Part shown: positions 20,651-34,700 of the stretch, piece by piece | Numbering within the stretch: the first letter of the stretch is position 1 | How the letters are laid out: every line of letters starts with the position of its first letter | Source: Gari tellinella | Taxonomy: Eukaryota > Mollusca > Bivalvia > Cardiida > Psammobiidae | Direction: 5' to 3' | DNA length: 64,000 nucleotides | Assembly (NCBI GenBank): GCA_922989275.2 | Contig: OV277871.1 | Location: 31,134,693-31,198,692, forward strand | Notes under the pieces: model-generated | What the model was told of the DNA's origin: nothing | Database searches by the model: none | The model's input: only the letters and a program-made list of their open reading frames with translations | Translations under genes and position numbers: made by a program

Positions 20651-21747
20651 TAGGACTGCAACGGTTCACCGAATTTCGGTTCGTTTGTCTCGGTTCGAGT
20701 TTCGGGTCGGCACCGCAAATTTTCGGTTCGGTGCGCCGATGTATGGTAAATTATACTAGACCGCTAATTTACCAATCAGCGTGCAGTCTGCGTGTATATT
20801 TTTGATGGTCAGACGTTCCAAAATGTAAGGTTAAATCACAGTTCTAACCTTTTCATCTTGCAGTAATTTAAATCCGTCTCATTCTTTTCATATCGGCTAT
20901 TTATAATTCCGGGAAACCCAGCACTTAACCCTTTACCCCATAGCCTATTTCTAGAATTTTAAATAGGTGACTACTTAAAGCAGGTTGAACGTAAAGCAGA
21001 ATGCGCCTTAAGGTGCATTCTGCTTTACTTTCAACCAGCTTTAAGCCAACACCTGCTAGAATAAATAAAATATTCCTTATGATACATTTTCATGACTGTA
21101 TAAATTGGAACTATTTTCTTCAGCGGAGGAATTAATTGAATGCGCTAAAAGTCGCTTCTATAAGGGAAAGGGTTAACGCATGCGCACGATTGATAGCCCG
21201 GCTTCAAAGGTACCAAAGTCGAATCAGCATCAGAAAAAGGGTAACCAGTCTATTACTTAGCGACCGCAAATTGCGAATGGCGATGTAAATAATTAAACAC
21301 AAATATCAATGGCTTTTTCAGTAAAATAATAATATAATTGGAGCTGAGTAGTTCTTCTAGGGCTTATAAATAGAAGGCTGATGAGGCATTTAAGGGAGAC
21401 CAGCCAGAATGACAAACAAAATAGGCTGAAAGCTTAGTTAAGAAACTTCAATGAAAAACAGGTCGGGACGATCCACGCCTTAAATTCGCTACAATCTGTC
21501 CTAAAATGGTAGAAAGAAATGCACATCTTTCTCGTACATATGATAAAATTATAGATGACAGTGATAGCGTTTTCGAAAAAGTGTGTAGATCTATTGTCTG
21601 CGTAGACATGTGCCAGTAAATGAGAATTATTTTCAGGTTGATTTTATCAAGTTCTTAACCTAATACCCGAACCGAAATACCAGAAAACTGAAGGGGTCTA
21701 CTTGAACCCGAACCGAACCGTGAAGTACCTGAACCGTTGCAGCCCTA
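20651..21747. mobile_element. hAT-like non-autonomous transposon with an exact 8-bp target duplication
   Basis: TIR TAGGACTGCAACGGTTCA / TGAACCGTTGCAGCCCTA. CAACTCAT flanks it exactly (20643-20650 and 21748-21755). Subterminal GGTTCGG-rich motifs are near both ends. No transposase reading frame remains. An F2 MITE (20925-21176) is nested inside. Confidence 0.92.
20925..21176. mobile_element. F2 MITE nested in the hAT-like element
   Basis: TTAACCCTTTACCCCATAG to AAGGGAAAGGGTTAA, inverted orientation; hairpin inner stem GCGCCTTAAGGTGC (one G-T type mismatch). Confidence 0.9.
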
Positions 21748-21975
21748 CAACTCATATATATGTGCAAAACATATGGCAATATTGGTATACAAAAATATCT
21801 CTTACCATTTTAGCCCAAATGCTGAACAAAAGTAATGAAGCAAACTCCTTTATGAGCATTCTGCATTTCTTTTGTTCTGTATTTAGCAATTAATGCTAAC
21901 AGGTACATCTCAAGTTGACTTTGGTCTACTCAAAATGTCAATACCTAGCTCATTTGCACACAAATGACATATGCA

Positions 21976-22191
21976 TACAGTAAAACCTCTCTATAACGGC
22001 CACTAAAACGAGGCTAATTGACTGTGTAAATGAGAGGGGACAGCTTAAAGCGAGGTGACAGTAAAACAGAAAGCTCCTAAAGGAGCTTTCAGTTTTACTG
22101 TCACCATGCAGCTGCTTTCAGAAGTCACCTGTCGAAAAACACCTAATAAATTATCACACTTTAGTGGTAATTATAGAAAGGTTTTACTGCA
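21976..22191. mobile_element. F5 MITE, best-preserved copy
   Basis: TACAGTAAAACCTCTC (then TATAACGGCCACTAAA) to AGAAAGGTTTTACTGCATA. Its hairpin AGCTTAAAGCGAGGTGACAG, AAAGCTCC/GGAGCTTT followed by GAAGTCACCTGTC is homologous in layout to the F2 hairpin. Confidence 0.88.
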
Positions 22192-22650
22192 TATAAAAAA
22201 ATCAAAATTGTGTTAACCAAAACCCCTAGTGACCTGAAGCTGCATTCTTTACAAAAAGTGTATTTGTGAAGATTACACTTCAGGTGCACTCTGCTTTATT
22301 TTAAACCTGCTTTAAGATGTATCCCAACTTCAAAACAACAGGCTGAAGGGTAATGGGTTAAGATTACCAATATTTTTCCTGTTCAGCCATCTCTTACTCT
22401 TCCCCATAGAAACGGCTTTGACTATTCCGCACAGAAATATTTTTTAATGCTTCTGCCTTTTCCTGACAAAACGCCACAGGAAATATTTCTTGTATCCTAA
22501 CAGGTTAATCCTTAAAGCAGGCTGAAAGTCAAGCAGTAAGACCCTTTAATGTTTGCTTCACTTTCAGTCTGCTTTAAGAAACCATTGAAACAAGCTGTGG
22601 GGGTAAAGTTTAATACAACCTTGAGTGTATATCTATCTGACATCATTGTG
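22192..22650. repeat. Two decayed F2 elements downstream of ATG4
   Basis: 22260-22362 (right part: TGCTTTATTTTAAACCTGC.., GGGTAATGGGTTAA) and ~22395-22614 (CTTAAAGCAGGCTGAAAGTC..CAGTCTGCTTTAAG). A minus-strand AATAAA at 22295-22300 within the first is a candidate ATG4 poly(A) signal, unproven. Confidence 0.55.
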
Positions 22651-22705
22651 TTCTAATTGATGACAGAACACGGTAGTAATGACTTGATTGTGGGTTGAAC
22701 ACGCA

Positions 22706-22764
22706 TCACACCAGCTCAAACTCTTCTTCACTATCACAGCTTTGCTTGTCGACAACATCAAACT
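22706..22764 (-). CDS. ATG4: ATG4 exon 12 (C-terminus, stop)
   Basis: 59 nt from TTTTCAG|AGTTTG to TGA at 22708-22706. Encodes [18 protein letters not shown]. The acidic run followed by F-E-L-V fits an LC3-interacting region like ATG4B's C-terminal DFEIL. Confidence 0.9.
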
Positions 22765-25700
22765 CTGAAAAGTAATCAAGTCAGAGATCCAGATACAGTG
22801 GAGAAGATGTTATTCTTTCCCGTTTAAACGCAACTCATATTACTCCAAAGGAAATGCAAACAAACAAATATAACAGTACAATAGTCGCTCTACATCATTA
22901 TTTCGGTACTTAGTCTTAACAAGTACAAGAGCCCCATGGGGAATTTTTCGCTCATCTGAGAATAGCTGACAAACTGGAGATAATGATTTATGTCCAGGAC
23001 GGGGTCATTTTTTACCTGAGGGTCATAATTTGAACAATCTTGATAGAGAAACTGTAGATGATGCTATGTGCCAAATATCTAAGATCAGGGAAAATAAATG
23101 TAGAACTATGGTTGCCATGGCAACCAAATCAAAAAAATAAAGAAATCTTAAAAAATCTTCTAGTCTGAAACTACAAGATTTCCTTATTTTTTCGCTATGG
23201 TTGCCATGGAGTTCTACATTTATTTTAATTCTTTGAACAAATTTGAAAGAGCTTGACCCAAGGAACATTCCTGTAAAGTTTGGTTGAAATCTGACAAGAG
23301 GTATAGAAGGAGATGTCATTTGAAGCAATTGTTAATGACGACGGACGTCCCACACCGCACGACGACAGACACAGGGCCATCCCAATAGCTCACCTTGAGC
23401 CTTTGGCTCAGGTAAGCTAATAACAAGTACCAGGATATTCTTACTTTTTTTTAACCATTTCTCCATAAATACATTGTTTTACGCCTTTAGTTTATTATAC
23501 CTCCACTTAAGAAAATTCCACTTTACAGTCTTGAATGTGAACCATATGAAATATTTTCTAAATCCTGGCAGATAGTAGCTTAAGGCAGGTTTACTTTCAA
23601 CTTGCTTGAAGTCGTCACCTTTCTTCAAAACTTGAAACAGAGTAAAGGGTTAAGGGACAAATTTCTCATCTTACCTTTAGTGTTCACAGACACGTTCCCT
23701 GAGTAAGGCTCATACGGTGGCCAATGGACAGGTCTCTCCTTGTGCAGTTCAAACATGGCTGATGTTTTTCGACTAGTTATGAAAGTCTGGAACTTTGAAC
23801 ACAGGTCATCAAACTCCTCCTCAGTCTCACAGTAAAATCCCTGCAATAATACACACATTCCTGTATAGAAGACACGTATAAATAAGCTTTGCAAGCAGTT
23901 TGGATCAGGTCAGACCAAACAGAACGCTTTGCTCCATAGCCTGTTTCTGATTTTGAAGACAAGTGATCACTGAAAGCAGGTTAAAAGTAAAGCAGAATGT
24001 GCCTAAAGGCACATTCTGCTTTACTTTCAGCCTGCTTTAAGCTATCATTTGCTAGGATATAGAAAATATTTTCTTATGGTACATGTTTATGACTATAAAT
24101 TGGACCCATTTACTTTATAGAGAAATAGATTAAATACGCTTAAGATATTTCAATAGTTTATTGATGGAGTCCCCCCATTGTTCTTGATAGGCGTGAAAAA
24201 GCATACAGCATAAGCTGCCAGAGGGTATACCAATGTCAGTTTACCTGGTGAGGCCCAGATAAACTCATGCTCTAGAGGCTTTTCAATGGTTATTTCTAAC
24301 TCAACTATCAATTATAAAGGTTGGGTCTCACATGAGACGCTTCAACGGTCCTTTGCTACCGACATGTGCACAAGACCCATGCTTTGTGCAAGGAAATTGT
24401 CTGGCAAGGCATTAGGATCGAAATATCGTCAAGAAATGTCTTTAAAAGCACTTCTATGGGGGAAAGGGTTAACAATCATGGGGAAGTTGGTTACTTCAAG
24501 TATGCTGAAGATATAAGAGCCCTACCACCATTCCTTACAAAAGGTTATGTGTTATTACAATAATTCTTTCATGCATGTTAACAGTTCTGCTGCTAAAAGA
24601 GTATAATGATGGTTTTTGAAAACAGTGTAGTCCAAGATCAGACAGCTCCAGTAGAAGCTGCCTGATCAAGGTCTGCACTGTTTTCTTATTAGAGGATCTT
24701 TCTGACATGAATCTACACTCTTTCCTCTGTAAAGTTCCCCTTATTTGATCAGCCCATGTAATAATGCAGATGACAGAAGTATGTAGTGGACAGACTTTAA
24801 CTCTTTCCTCCCTGAAACTTTAAATGGACAATTCCAGTTTTGATTTTTGTCTGGTCCATTTCTGACTTTTAAGAGTTGTTTTTGTCAATTTTGGCATTAC
24901 TGACAAACAGTGAAAACCCTGATCAGAGGGCTCCTTTCGGAGCCCTCTGATCTGGGTCTTCACTGTTTGCATAGGACAAGTGTACTATTCACATGTACAC
25001 TGTTTGAAAAGACGCCTATATGCGGGACTAGGGTTCAAAGGGTTAATGTATGACTATTCAGCAGGAGAAGGGTTAACCCTTTCCCCCATAGAAGCGACTT
25101 TAATTTATTCCTCCGCTGAAGAAAATAGTTCCAGTTTATACCCTCATGAACAATAACCATTACAAATATTTTATATAGCCTAGCAGATTTTAGCTTAAAG
25201 CAGGCTGAAAGTAAAGCAGAATGTGCCTTCAGGCACATTATGCTTTACTTTCAACCTGCTTTAAGTGGTCACCTATTTTTCAAAACTAGAAACAAGCTAT
25301 GAGGTAAAGGGTTGACTGTTGATTTTAATAGTCTACTTACTAATGCTACAGATGGGTCTAAATCCAGTATTCTCATCCGGCTGGCAAAATCACAGTGAAA
25401 CGAGTCATCCCTAGCATTTGGCTCGTCTAAATCTACATTAACCTGAGTTGTGTGAGGATCTAAATACACAAGCTCATCACCTGCAACAAAACCAACATAG
25501 GACTTTAACCCTCCTCTCAACATCACTGCCTTAACCAGGGCTGATATTTCTCCGGATTTTTCCTAAGTCTTCGGATTTTTATCCTAGCAGATGGTAGCTT
25601 ATAACAGGCTGAAAGTAAAGCAGAATGCGCCTTAAGGCGCGTTCTGCTTTACCTTCAATCTGTTTTAAGTAGTCATGTGTCTTCAAAACAAGAAATGGAA

Positions 25701-28700
25701 TATGGGGTAAAAAAAAAACGATAAGTAAAATTGCGTCTGAAAATTTTAAAATTTTAAATCTTAGGATTTTTATGATCAACTTATGGCAGCGCTGCTTAAC
25801 TCTTTCCCCCATGGAAGTGCCTTTTAGCACATTTAAATTTACTCCTCAATTAGAAAAAAATGTTACAATTTATACTATCATAAACATGTACCATGAGAAA
25901 TATTTTCTATATGTTATCAGATTGTAGCTTAAAGCAGGCTGAAAGTAAAGCAGAATGCGCTAAGGCGCATTCTGCTTTACTTTCAACCTGCTTAAGTGAT
26001 CACCTGTCTTCAACATTAGAAGCAGTCAATGGGGTAATGGGTTAACCTATTACTCTACAAATATAAGTTTTTAAGGCTCAAATCTATTCCTCCACAGAAG
26101 GAAATAGTTTCATTTTATACAGTCATGAATATGCACCATAAGAAATATGTTCTTATCCTAGTAGATAGTAGAATTAAGTAGGCTGAAATTAAGCAGAATG
26201 TGACTGAAGGCACATTCTACTTTTCCTCAATCTGATTTAAGGTAGCTGTATATGATCGATACTGCAAGCGTTTTTTTCTAATTTATTTTCATGATTGATG
26301 ATTTCCCCCCCAATTTTATAGCTGAGGGGTGAAAATGGTACACATCCCATCAGAATATGCCAATTTACAATTTTTTTAAAAAAAAAATACGATTTTAAAA
26401 GAACATTTAAAAAAAATTTCAAACAACGATATCAAAGCCATCTTTATTTGTAACTTGATTAAAATTGCCCAAAATACTCTTTATAAACATATCTAGGGAT
26501 CCGTGTCTCAGATTTTTGAAATACCGCTTCAAACCTTTGTTATGTAACATCAAAGTTTTTTTACGGTTTAAAGTCGACTGCTATTACGTAACGCTTTATA
26601 ACGGACCACTGGAGCTATTTATAAAAATTCTGAGACAAAGTTCCCTCAAGAAGATAATACCCTTTCATCTGCTTCAAACCGCATGAAAATCGAACCCCAA
26701 CTGCGAAAGTTAGGAGAGTTAAAAAATACCGCTCGCTTCAAATTATATAATGCTGGAAACTCCAATTAACTGACTGATGTGTCAATTAGGCTCGGGTGAC
26801 AGCCCGGTATTCAACAAAGACATTCTTTTTCAACAAATAACATGACCCAGCTGATCATCAACCATTTCGTTAAACTCCGCCCCAAATTAACAAAGCCAAT
26901 CATATACAAGAGGGCCTGAAGGCCCTGATATCGCTCACCATTTGTAATGAAGCCTGATAGCTTTACCTTTGAATTTCACCCGTTTTATTCTAAATCCATT
27001 CAAGTTTGTCGACCTACTCTAGTCTCTACTCTAGTCTACTCGAGTACATCAAAAGCAGAAAACTAGAGCCTAAACAATACTGAAATGAAGCCTTTTTCTA
27101 GCATTTCAAAGTATATCATGGGCAGGTAACTATTGCCACAGTGATTAGATTTCAACAATAATTGCACTCCTTAGAGAACGTATAGCTACATCCTTTGTGT
27201 ACAAGTATAATCAAAATCCATTGAAAACTGTAGTTGCAAGAGTGTAAACACTGCAAAATATGGCATTTTCAGCAATTCAAAGGTATATAACTCTTGATCT
27301 ATTTGTCCGATTTCAACCATAATCACACTTTTTCGAACTCATATGGTCATATACAATCTGGGCAAGTTTGAGAGAGCTTGGATAAATATTGTGGCCTCTA
27401 GACCGTAAACACTGTTAAATATATAATTTTCAGCAATTCAAAGGTAGATAACTCTTGACCTATTGATCAGATTACAACCATAATTGAACTCATCCAAAGT
27501 CTTATGGTAATATCCAATCTGGGTAAGTTTGAGAAAGATTGGATAAAATGTGTGGCCTCTAGAGTGTAAACAGCCTTAAATATGGCATTTTCAGCAGTTC
27601 AAAGGTAGATAACTCTCGACCTATTAAACTGATTTCAACCATAATCAAACTCATCTGATCTCTTATAGTCATATACAATCTGAGTAAGTTTGAGATAGAT
27701 TGGATAAAAATTATGAACTCTAGAATGTAAACAACGTTAAATATGGCATTTTCAGCAGTTCAAAGGTAGATAACTCTTGATCTATTTTTCCGATTTCAAC
27801 CAAAATCGAACTCATCTGGACTCTTATGGTCATATACAATCTGGGTAAGTTTTAGAAAGATTGGATAAATATTGTGGCCTCTAGAGTGTAAACACTGTTA
27901 AATATGGCATTTTCAGCAATTCAAAGGTAGATAACTCATGACCTATTGGTCGGATTTCAACCATAATCGAACTCATCTGAACTCTTATGGCAATATATCA
28001 TCTGAGCAAGTTTGAGAAGGATTGGATAAATATTGTGGCCTCTAGAGTGTAAACACTAAAAATTGCTGACGCCGCACGATGGACGACGCACGCCGGACAT
28101 TCAAGGATTGCAAAAGCTCACCCTGAGCTAGGTCAGGTGAGCTAAAAAATAAGGATTTTGATGCGGCAAAAGTCGTAAATCACCTCTGACAGCTTCGGAA
28201 TAAACCACCTATCTAGTCACGTAATCTACGCAATTGAGGCACCCAGCGGGGATTCTGACGCGTGATTTACCAGTAAAATGACCGAGAAAGCAAGAGAGAA
28301 TTTGATAACTTGTAGAAAATACCTTTATCTATCAGGATTTGTAAAAAAGTATAAAACGACTATTTTACCATTTATTTCATAAAAAGCTACCTTAAGAAGT
28401 CACCTGTCTTCAAAACTAGGAACAGGCTATGGGGTATTGAGTTGATCCCCCGGGTTGTTTTCAGTTTTTATGACTGATGGTTAGTTCAAGCAGGCTGACT
28501 CTCTATATGCTATCATGCTTAAATTGGTTTTACAAGCTTTGTATAGGTTATAATTGGTAAACTGAACTTACCTACAAATCCTATAAACCAGTAGGCATGG
28601 TTTGGCTTGCCTCCTATCATTCCAACACTCTGCTTAAAACTTAAACATTTCTGTAAAAGACACAAATCAATATTAGTCACAGGAAATATCATCAAAATGT

Positions 28701-31700
28701 CAGGGCTCTAGATATTGTATTTCGGAAAGTAAAATCCTTACTGTAGATGTGCAGAGAACCTCTCAATGTTCTTAAAATAATGGCAGTGGGAGTTCCATCA
28801 ATACAGTAACAACTTGATTACACACAGCTTTGAATGCATGTATCCTGGCTTTCTAAATGGAGGCTGACGGGTATACAGAATCAAACATGTGAAAATAATG
28901 TTCAGTACACATTTAAGAAGAAGTATGCCGACACTAGTTTATCTTAGGGGGAATTCGTCCCAATTATAATCCCCTAATTGTGGAATGTTAAACAAGAAAT
29001 TCAAGAATTGTGCACTCCCGCATCTTTGCCGTAACCCACTTGCCCTGGTTTCTGATACGGGCAAGTGATATTTGCATCAGAATAAGGGATATTTGCATCA
29101 GAATTTGGCATATAAGAGTTTTGTCAGTTTTGGGCAAGTGGTCTGAAAAACCTAAGGCGAAGACTGCTGTGTCCAATTGGTTTGGTTAAAATAGAAAAAA
29201 CTAACATCTTCTCTATTGTGTGTATTCTTCTTACCTTTAAACTTTCAACATAAACTACATTGGTATCTGTTAAGTCTAATCTAAGTGGTATCAAGTCTTA
29301 CCTTTAAATTTTCAACATAAACTACATTGGTATCTGTTAAGTCTAGTCTAAGTGGTATCAAGTCTTACCTTTAAACTTTCAACATAAACTACATTGGTAT
29401 CTGTTAAGCCTAGTCTAAGTGGTATCAAGAGGAGGAGAGGCTTCCATATAGTGTGTCCAGACTCTCCGTCAACCACACATTGACCCGTACGGGAGCTACT
29501 GTAGTCTATATAATCAGCACCTTGACCCTCGGCTCGGCTCTTAAAGTTGCCTCGTAAATCACAGTTTTCAGAGCCACCAGAATGCTTACACTTACACAGA
29601 TCTCCTGAAAACAAACACCAGGCCCGAGGTTAAAAGGCATTTGAGTTGTATTGAGGTTGCTCTCAAGCATTAAATTGGTCATGTTTGAGAAAAAGCATTA
29701 TACATTACTTTCAGCCTGCTTTAAACAACCATCTGTCTTCAATACTGAAAATAGGCTACAGGGGACAAGGTCCAATGAACTATTCAAACATGTTTTTGCC
29801 TCTCTGTCTCTTCAGGAGATTCTAATGAGCAGTCACATCATTGGGTTGAGATATAAAGATATATATAGTCAAACCTCAAGAACTCCAACTCATTGATGAT
29901 ATGTTGAAACTAACTCAAACTAGCTTCAATTGAACTTACATTCATTTCTTCAATTGAATTTCAGTAACTTGAGCTGGATTAACCCATAAGCCTGTTTCTA
30001 GTTTTGAAGACATGTGACCACTTAAAGCAGGTTGAAAGTAAAGCAGAATGCGCCTTTGGGCGCATTCTGCTTCACTTTCAGTCTGCTTTAAGCTACCACC
30101 TGCTTAAATATATAAATATTTTTTCCGATACATATTGTTTACTGTATAAAGTGGAACTATTTTCATCAATGGTGGAATAAATTAAAGCGTAAAAAATCGT
30201 ATTTATGGGGTAATGGATTAAATCATTTTAACTTTGAAAGTCATAGTTCAAGCCACTTTGAATCAAGTCATATCAGGGAGTATACTATTTTCAAAGTACG
30301 GTGCTGTTCGGTAATGCTGCACACTTAAGCTTTCATGTTAAAGTTTTCCGCTATAAAGCGTATAATCGTATGGAAATCTGTATATCAGAAGAAGGAATAA
30401 ACATTTATTTTTCAACTGAAATAGAAAGATTTAAGAAATAAGTTGTTAATTTCCTTTCTAATGAACTCAACATTTACCCATCCCACCCATCTAGCAACTG
30501 TTTACATGTCCGGTAAGTCTGCGCAGTAGAGACGCTTGTCACTGAAGAGGCCCAAGTGGGTTTTTTAGTGGTTACATTGTCCAAATATGGTTATTAATAG
30601 CATTATTAAACTTAAGGGGGCTCCAGTGTTAGTTGCTTTATATAATTATCAACTAGAGCTTGTTTTTGAGAAAAACACATGTCTCCCCCCGGTACCCCGC
30701 CCCCGCACCCATAAGAGGAATAAATTCACCCCCTGGCAACCTCCACCCTGGCACCTATATTAGGAATAAATTCATGTGTCAAAATACTGACATTGTAAAT
30801 TGTAAGCAATTTATTTTCAGATTAAAATTGTGTGTATACTTGTCATAATTGTTGCAGCCCATATGCCTATCTACATGACCATCCTCACATATAGCTGGTG
30901 AATATGTAAAAGTTTGAATGAAAACTCTTACATAGTATAGGAGGAGTTAGCTGCACAAGACTTTTTCGCTATATAATCTATATAAGGAAAAACTCCAAAG
31001 GGCCATAACTTCTGTCAAAATTGTTGGAGTCAAAATTGGAAACCACATGACCATCCTCACATATAGCTGGTACATGTGTAAAAGTTTGAAGTCAATCCCT
31101 CAAATAGTGTAGGAGGAGTTATAGCTGCACAAGAATGTTTCCCTATATACTCTATATAAGGAAAAACTACAAAGGGCCATAACTTCTGTCAAAATTGTTG
31201 CAGCCAAAAATCCAAACCACATGACCATCCTCACATATAGCTGGTACATGTGTAAAAGTTTGAAGTAAATCACTGAAATAGTGTAGGAGGAGTTAGCTGC
31301 ACAAGAATGTTTCCCTATATACTCTATATAAGGAAAAACTACAAAGGGCCATAACTTCTGTTAAAATTGTTGCAGCCAAAATTCCAAACCACATGACCAT
31401 CCTCACATATAGCTGGTTCATGTGTAAAAGTTTGAAGTAAATCCCTCAAATAGTGTAGGAGAAGTTAGCTGCACAAGAATTTTTCGCTATATACTCTATA
31501 TAAGGAAAAACTACAAAGGGCCATAACTTCTGTTAAAATTGTTGCAGCCAAAATTCCAAACCACATGACCATCCTCACATATAGCTGGTTCATGTGTAAA
31601 AGTTTGAAGTAAATCACTGAAATAGTGTAGGAGGAGTTAGCTGCACAAGAATTTTAACAGACAGACGTCCGGACGTTCTCACAGTTGGACATTTGTTGGG

Positions 31701-34700
31701 TATTTTTTTTGTTTAAAAATACCCAACAGTACACTAAAATACCCAACAATAACAATAGGGCAATCACGGAATGAATGGAATCTATTGTTCTCCCTACCCA
31801 ACAAAGGACCTTTCGTGCGCTCGGACAGACAGAAAGCACAACACCAATATGTCTCCCTCCCCTAAAGGGGGGAGACATAATAATTAGGTTTAGATTTAGG
31901 CATATTTTAGATCCCAAAAATTTCTGACATGCAAAAAAATGGATCAGGTATTTTTACTTCAAAAATAATTTGTGTTCCCCATGACAGGTGTTTCGCGCCT
32001 TTTAGAATGACGTCACAAAATGGATGCAATTAGCATATCGTGCAGCCTCTGCATTCATGGCAAGATCTATGTGACGATGATTTAGGTCTTATGACAGCAT
32101 GGTAAATCTTTATGGCTGATAGTTATTTATGAAATCATCTGACAACCATAAAAGGTAATTCTTTACTTTTTATTGGGTTTGTTAAAATGCATTTGGCAGC
32201 CGAATCGGCCAAGATGGATTGCGGAAACTAGGTCAATGTCTCATGAATATTCAATGAGATCAATGCATGAACTGTATACATATATAGATGTCTGAAATAC
32301 TAAATATAAGGTATTTTTACGTATCATACTTTTTTTTTTTACTTATCGGAAATACTTAGCTTAACCTAGGGTGATTTTTTATCAGTTCCGATTAATTTGA
32401 CTGTCATTTTCCAAGTAAAACGTGGTTTCCGTGAGCATATGACAGCCGGAAGTTGATGCGCAGCTTTACCGGATGCGCAGACTTACCGTACTTGACTGTA
32501 TACATAATACTGGTTTCTAGTACAGAAAGGGTTTAACCCTGTACTCCATAGATACACATTAAAACACCTGTAATTTATTCCTCCACTGAAGAAAATAATT
32601 TCAATTTACCCATTCATGAATATGTATCATAAGAAACTTTTCATGTTCTAGCAGATGGTAGCTTAAAGTAGGTTGAAAGTACATTAGAATGTGCCTTAAG
32701 GTGCATTCAACTCTACTTTCAGCCTACTTTGAGTAGTCCCCTGTCTTCAAAACTAGAAAAAGACTATGGGGTAAAGGGTTTAATATCACTTACTAATGTC
32801 ATCCTGAATGACAGAGTTGTCCATAGCAACATGAATCTTCAGTGAACTCCATTCATCATACACAACTAGCTTCCTGCAAACAGAGCAATGCCATTAACAC
32901 ATCTCTCCATTATGTCGCACTCTGCTTTACTTTCAACCTGCTTTCAGTGGTCACCAATCTTCAAAACTAGAAACAGATTATGGGGTAAAGGTTTAATACT
33001 GTATTAATTAACTCATTCACTCCTGAAAGTTTTGATAAAAAATTCCAGTTTCAAATTAAGTTTAACCGATATGCAGTGTTCTGCCAAGACCGCGCCCTTG
33101 GCGCATAAAAATCACAAACGGCGCAGAGAAAATTCCCCTTAATTGGACCCTAGGGCGCGCTAAAAAAAATCGAGAAAAAAAAAATCCTGCAACGCCGGTC
33201 AATGTTTTAGTCTGTCCATACTATTAGAGCATTTGAAACAACTAATTTCATTGGATATGTTGACCGGAAGTATCTGTTTTAGTCCAATCGCTGATAATTT
33301 CTCATGCCTTCTCGATTGTTTTGTTGAAAGATGGCTGACCAAAAACGTAAGGCAGCTACACTGATAGACTTTTTTCAAAGTTCTCGAAATACGCGGAGTA
33401 AAATTAAGGAATTAGACGAAAATAATATTAAGTATACCACAAAGAAAACGTGCATGATGCTGTCGCAGATCAGAATACAGCCGAAAGTAGTAAAAAGAGG
33501 ACCTGTAGATGATGCTTTGTGCCAAATATCTATGCTCAGGGTACTGTGGTTTCAGACAAGAAGATTTTTTAAGTTTTTTTTTAAATAATCTATTTTTAGC
33601 TCCTGTGACCTAGATATGCAACGGACCGGAACAATTTGAACAACTTTGTAAGAGGACCATATAAGCATCATTCCTGCCAAGTTTGGTAAAAATCCATCCA
33701 GTAGTTTAGGAGGAGATGTCGTTTAAAGACATTGTTGACGACGGACGAACGAACGGACGACGGACACAGCGCGATCAAAATAGCTCACAGGTAAGCTAAA
33801 ACGCAGTGCAGACAGTGATAACGAGAGCACCGCAAGCGGTACATTATAAGAAATATATAGTTTTATCAAAATTTATTCTAATATGTACACTTTTAGAGCT
33901 CTGAGAGCATAAACAATACAGAAATAAAGCCTTTTCTAGCATATCTGAGTACAACAAGGGCAGATAACTCGACACAATGAACCGATTTCAATAATAATCA
34001 ACCCTTTCATGAACTTATACTTCTATAATTATTCTGTGGGCAAACATAATCAAAATCAATTCAGATATGTAATTGCTAAGTGTGTTAACACTGTCAAATA
34101 AACCTTTTATAGAATATTTGAGTTCACCATGGGAAGATAACTTTGTAACGAAATATCAAATAAATCTCAAACTTAACTCAGCTTCAGATCTTGATGCATA
34201 TAACCTTTCTGTGAAGTTTCATTAATATCCTTCAAATAGTTTTCCAAGAAAACTTTGGACAAGCTTTTTACAGCATATTTGAGTACATAAAGGGCAGATA
34301 ACTCCGTAACGATAATTTGAATGAACCTCAAACTCGACTCAGCTTTAGATCTTGATGCATTTAACATTTGTGTGAAGTTTCATCAATACCCCTCTAATCA
34401 TCTTCTCAGAAAACTCCTGACAAGCTTTTTATAGAATATTTGAGTACATAAGGGCAGATTACTCTGTAACCATAATTTGAATGAACCTCAAGCTCGACTC
34501 AGCTTTAGATCTTGATGCATATAACATTTGTTTGAAGTTTCACTAATATCCCTATAATAGTTTTCCAGAAAAACTCCGGACAAACAAAATGTTGACGGAC
34601 GAACGAACAGACAGGGCCACGCCAATATACGACCACGTTTAGCGGTGGGCATATAAAAACATAATCTATAGTTAACCTAGTATTAATTTACGACACTTAA

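Larger units (their letters stand above)
30505..32495. mobile_element. Possible TIR element around a tandem-core element
   Basis: CCGGTAAGTCTGCGCA at ~30511 recurs inverted as TGCGCAGACTTACCG at ~32475. The enclosed 30649-31885 segment is an independent insertion. No transposase is readable, so the boundaries and the class are uncertain. Confidence 0.35.

Noticed and set aside
20593..20805. A 70-codon plus-strand frame
   Set aside because: It spans the left TIR and GGTTCGG subterminal repeats of the hAT-like element.
29068..29105. CRISPR-like direct repeats
   Set aside because: Only a two-unit tandem duplication in an intron of a eukaryotic gene; no spacers.
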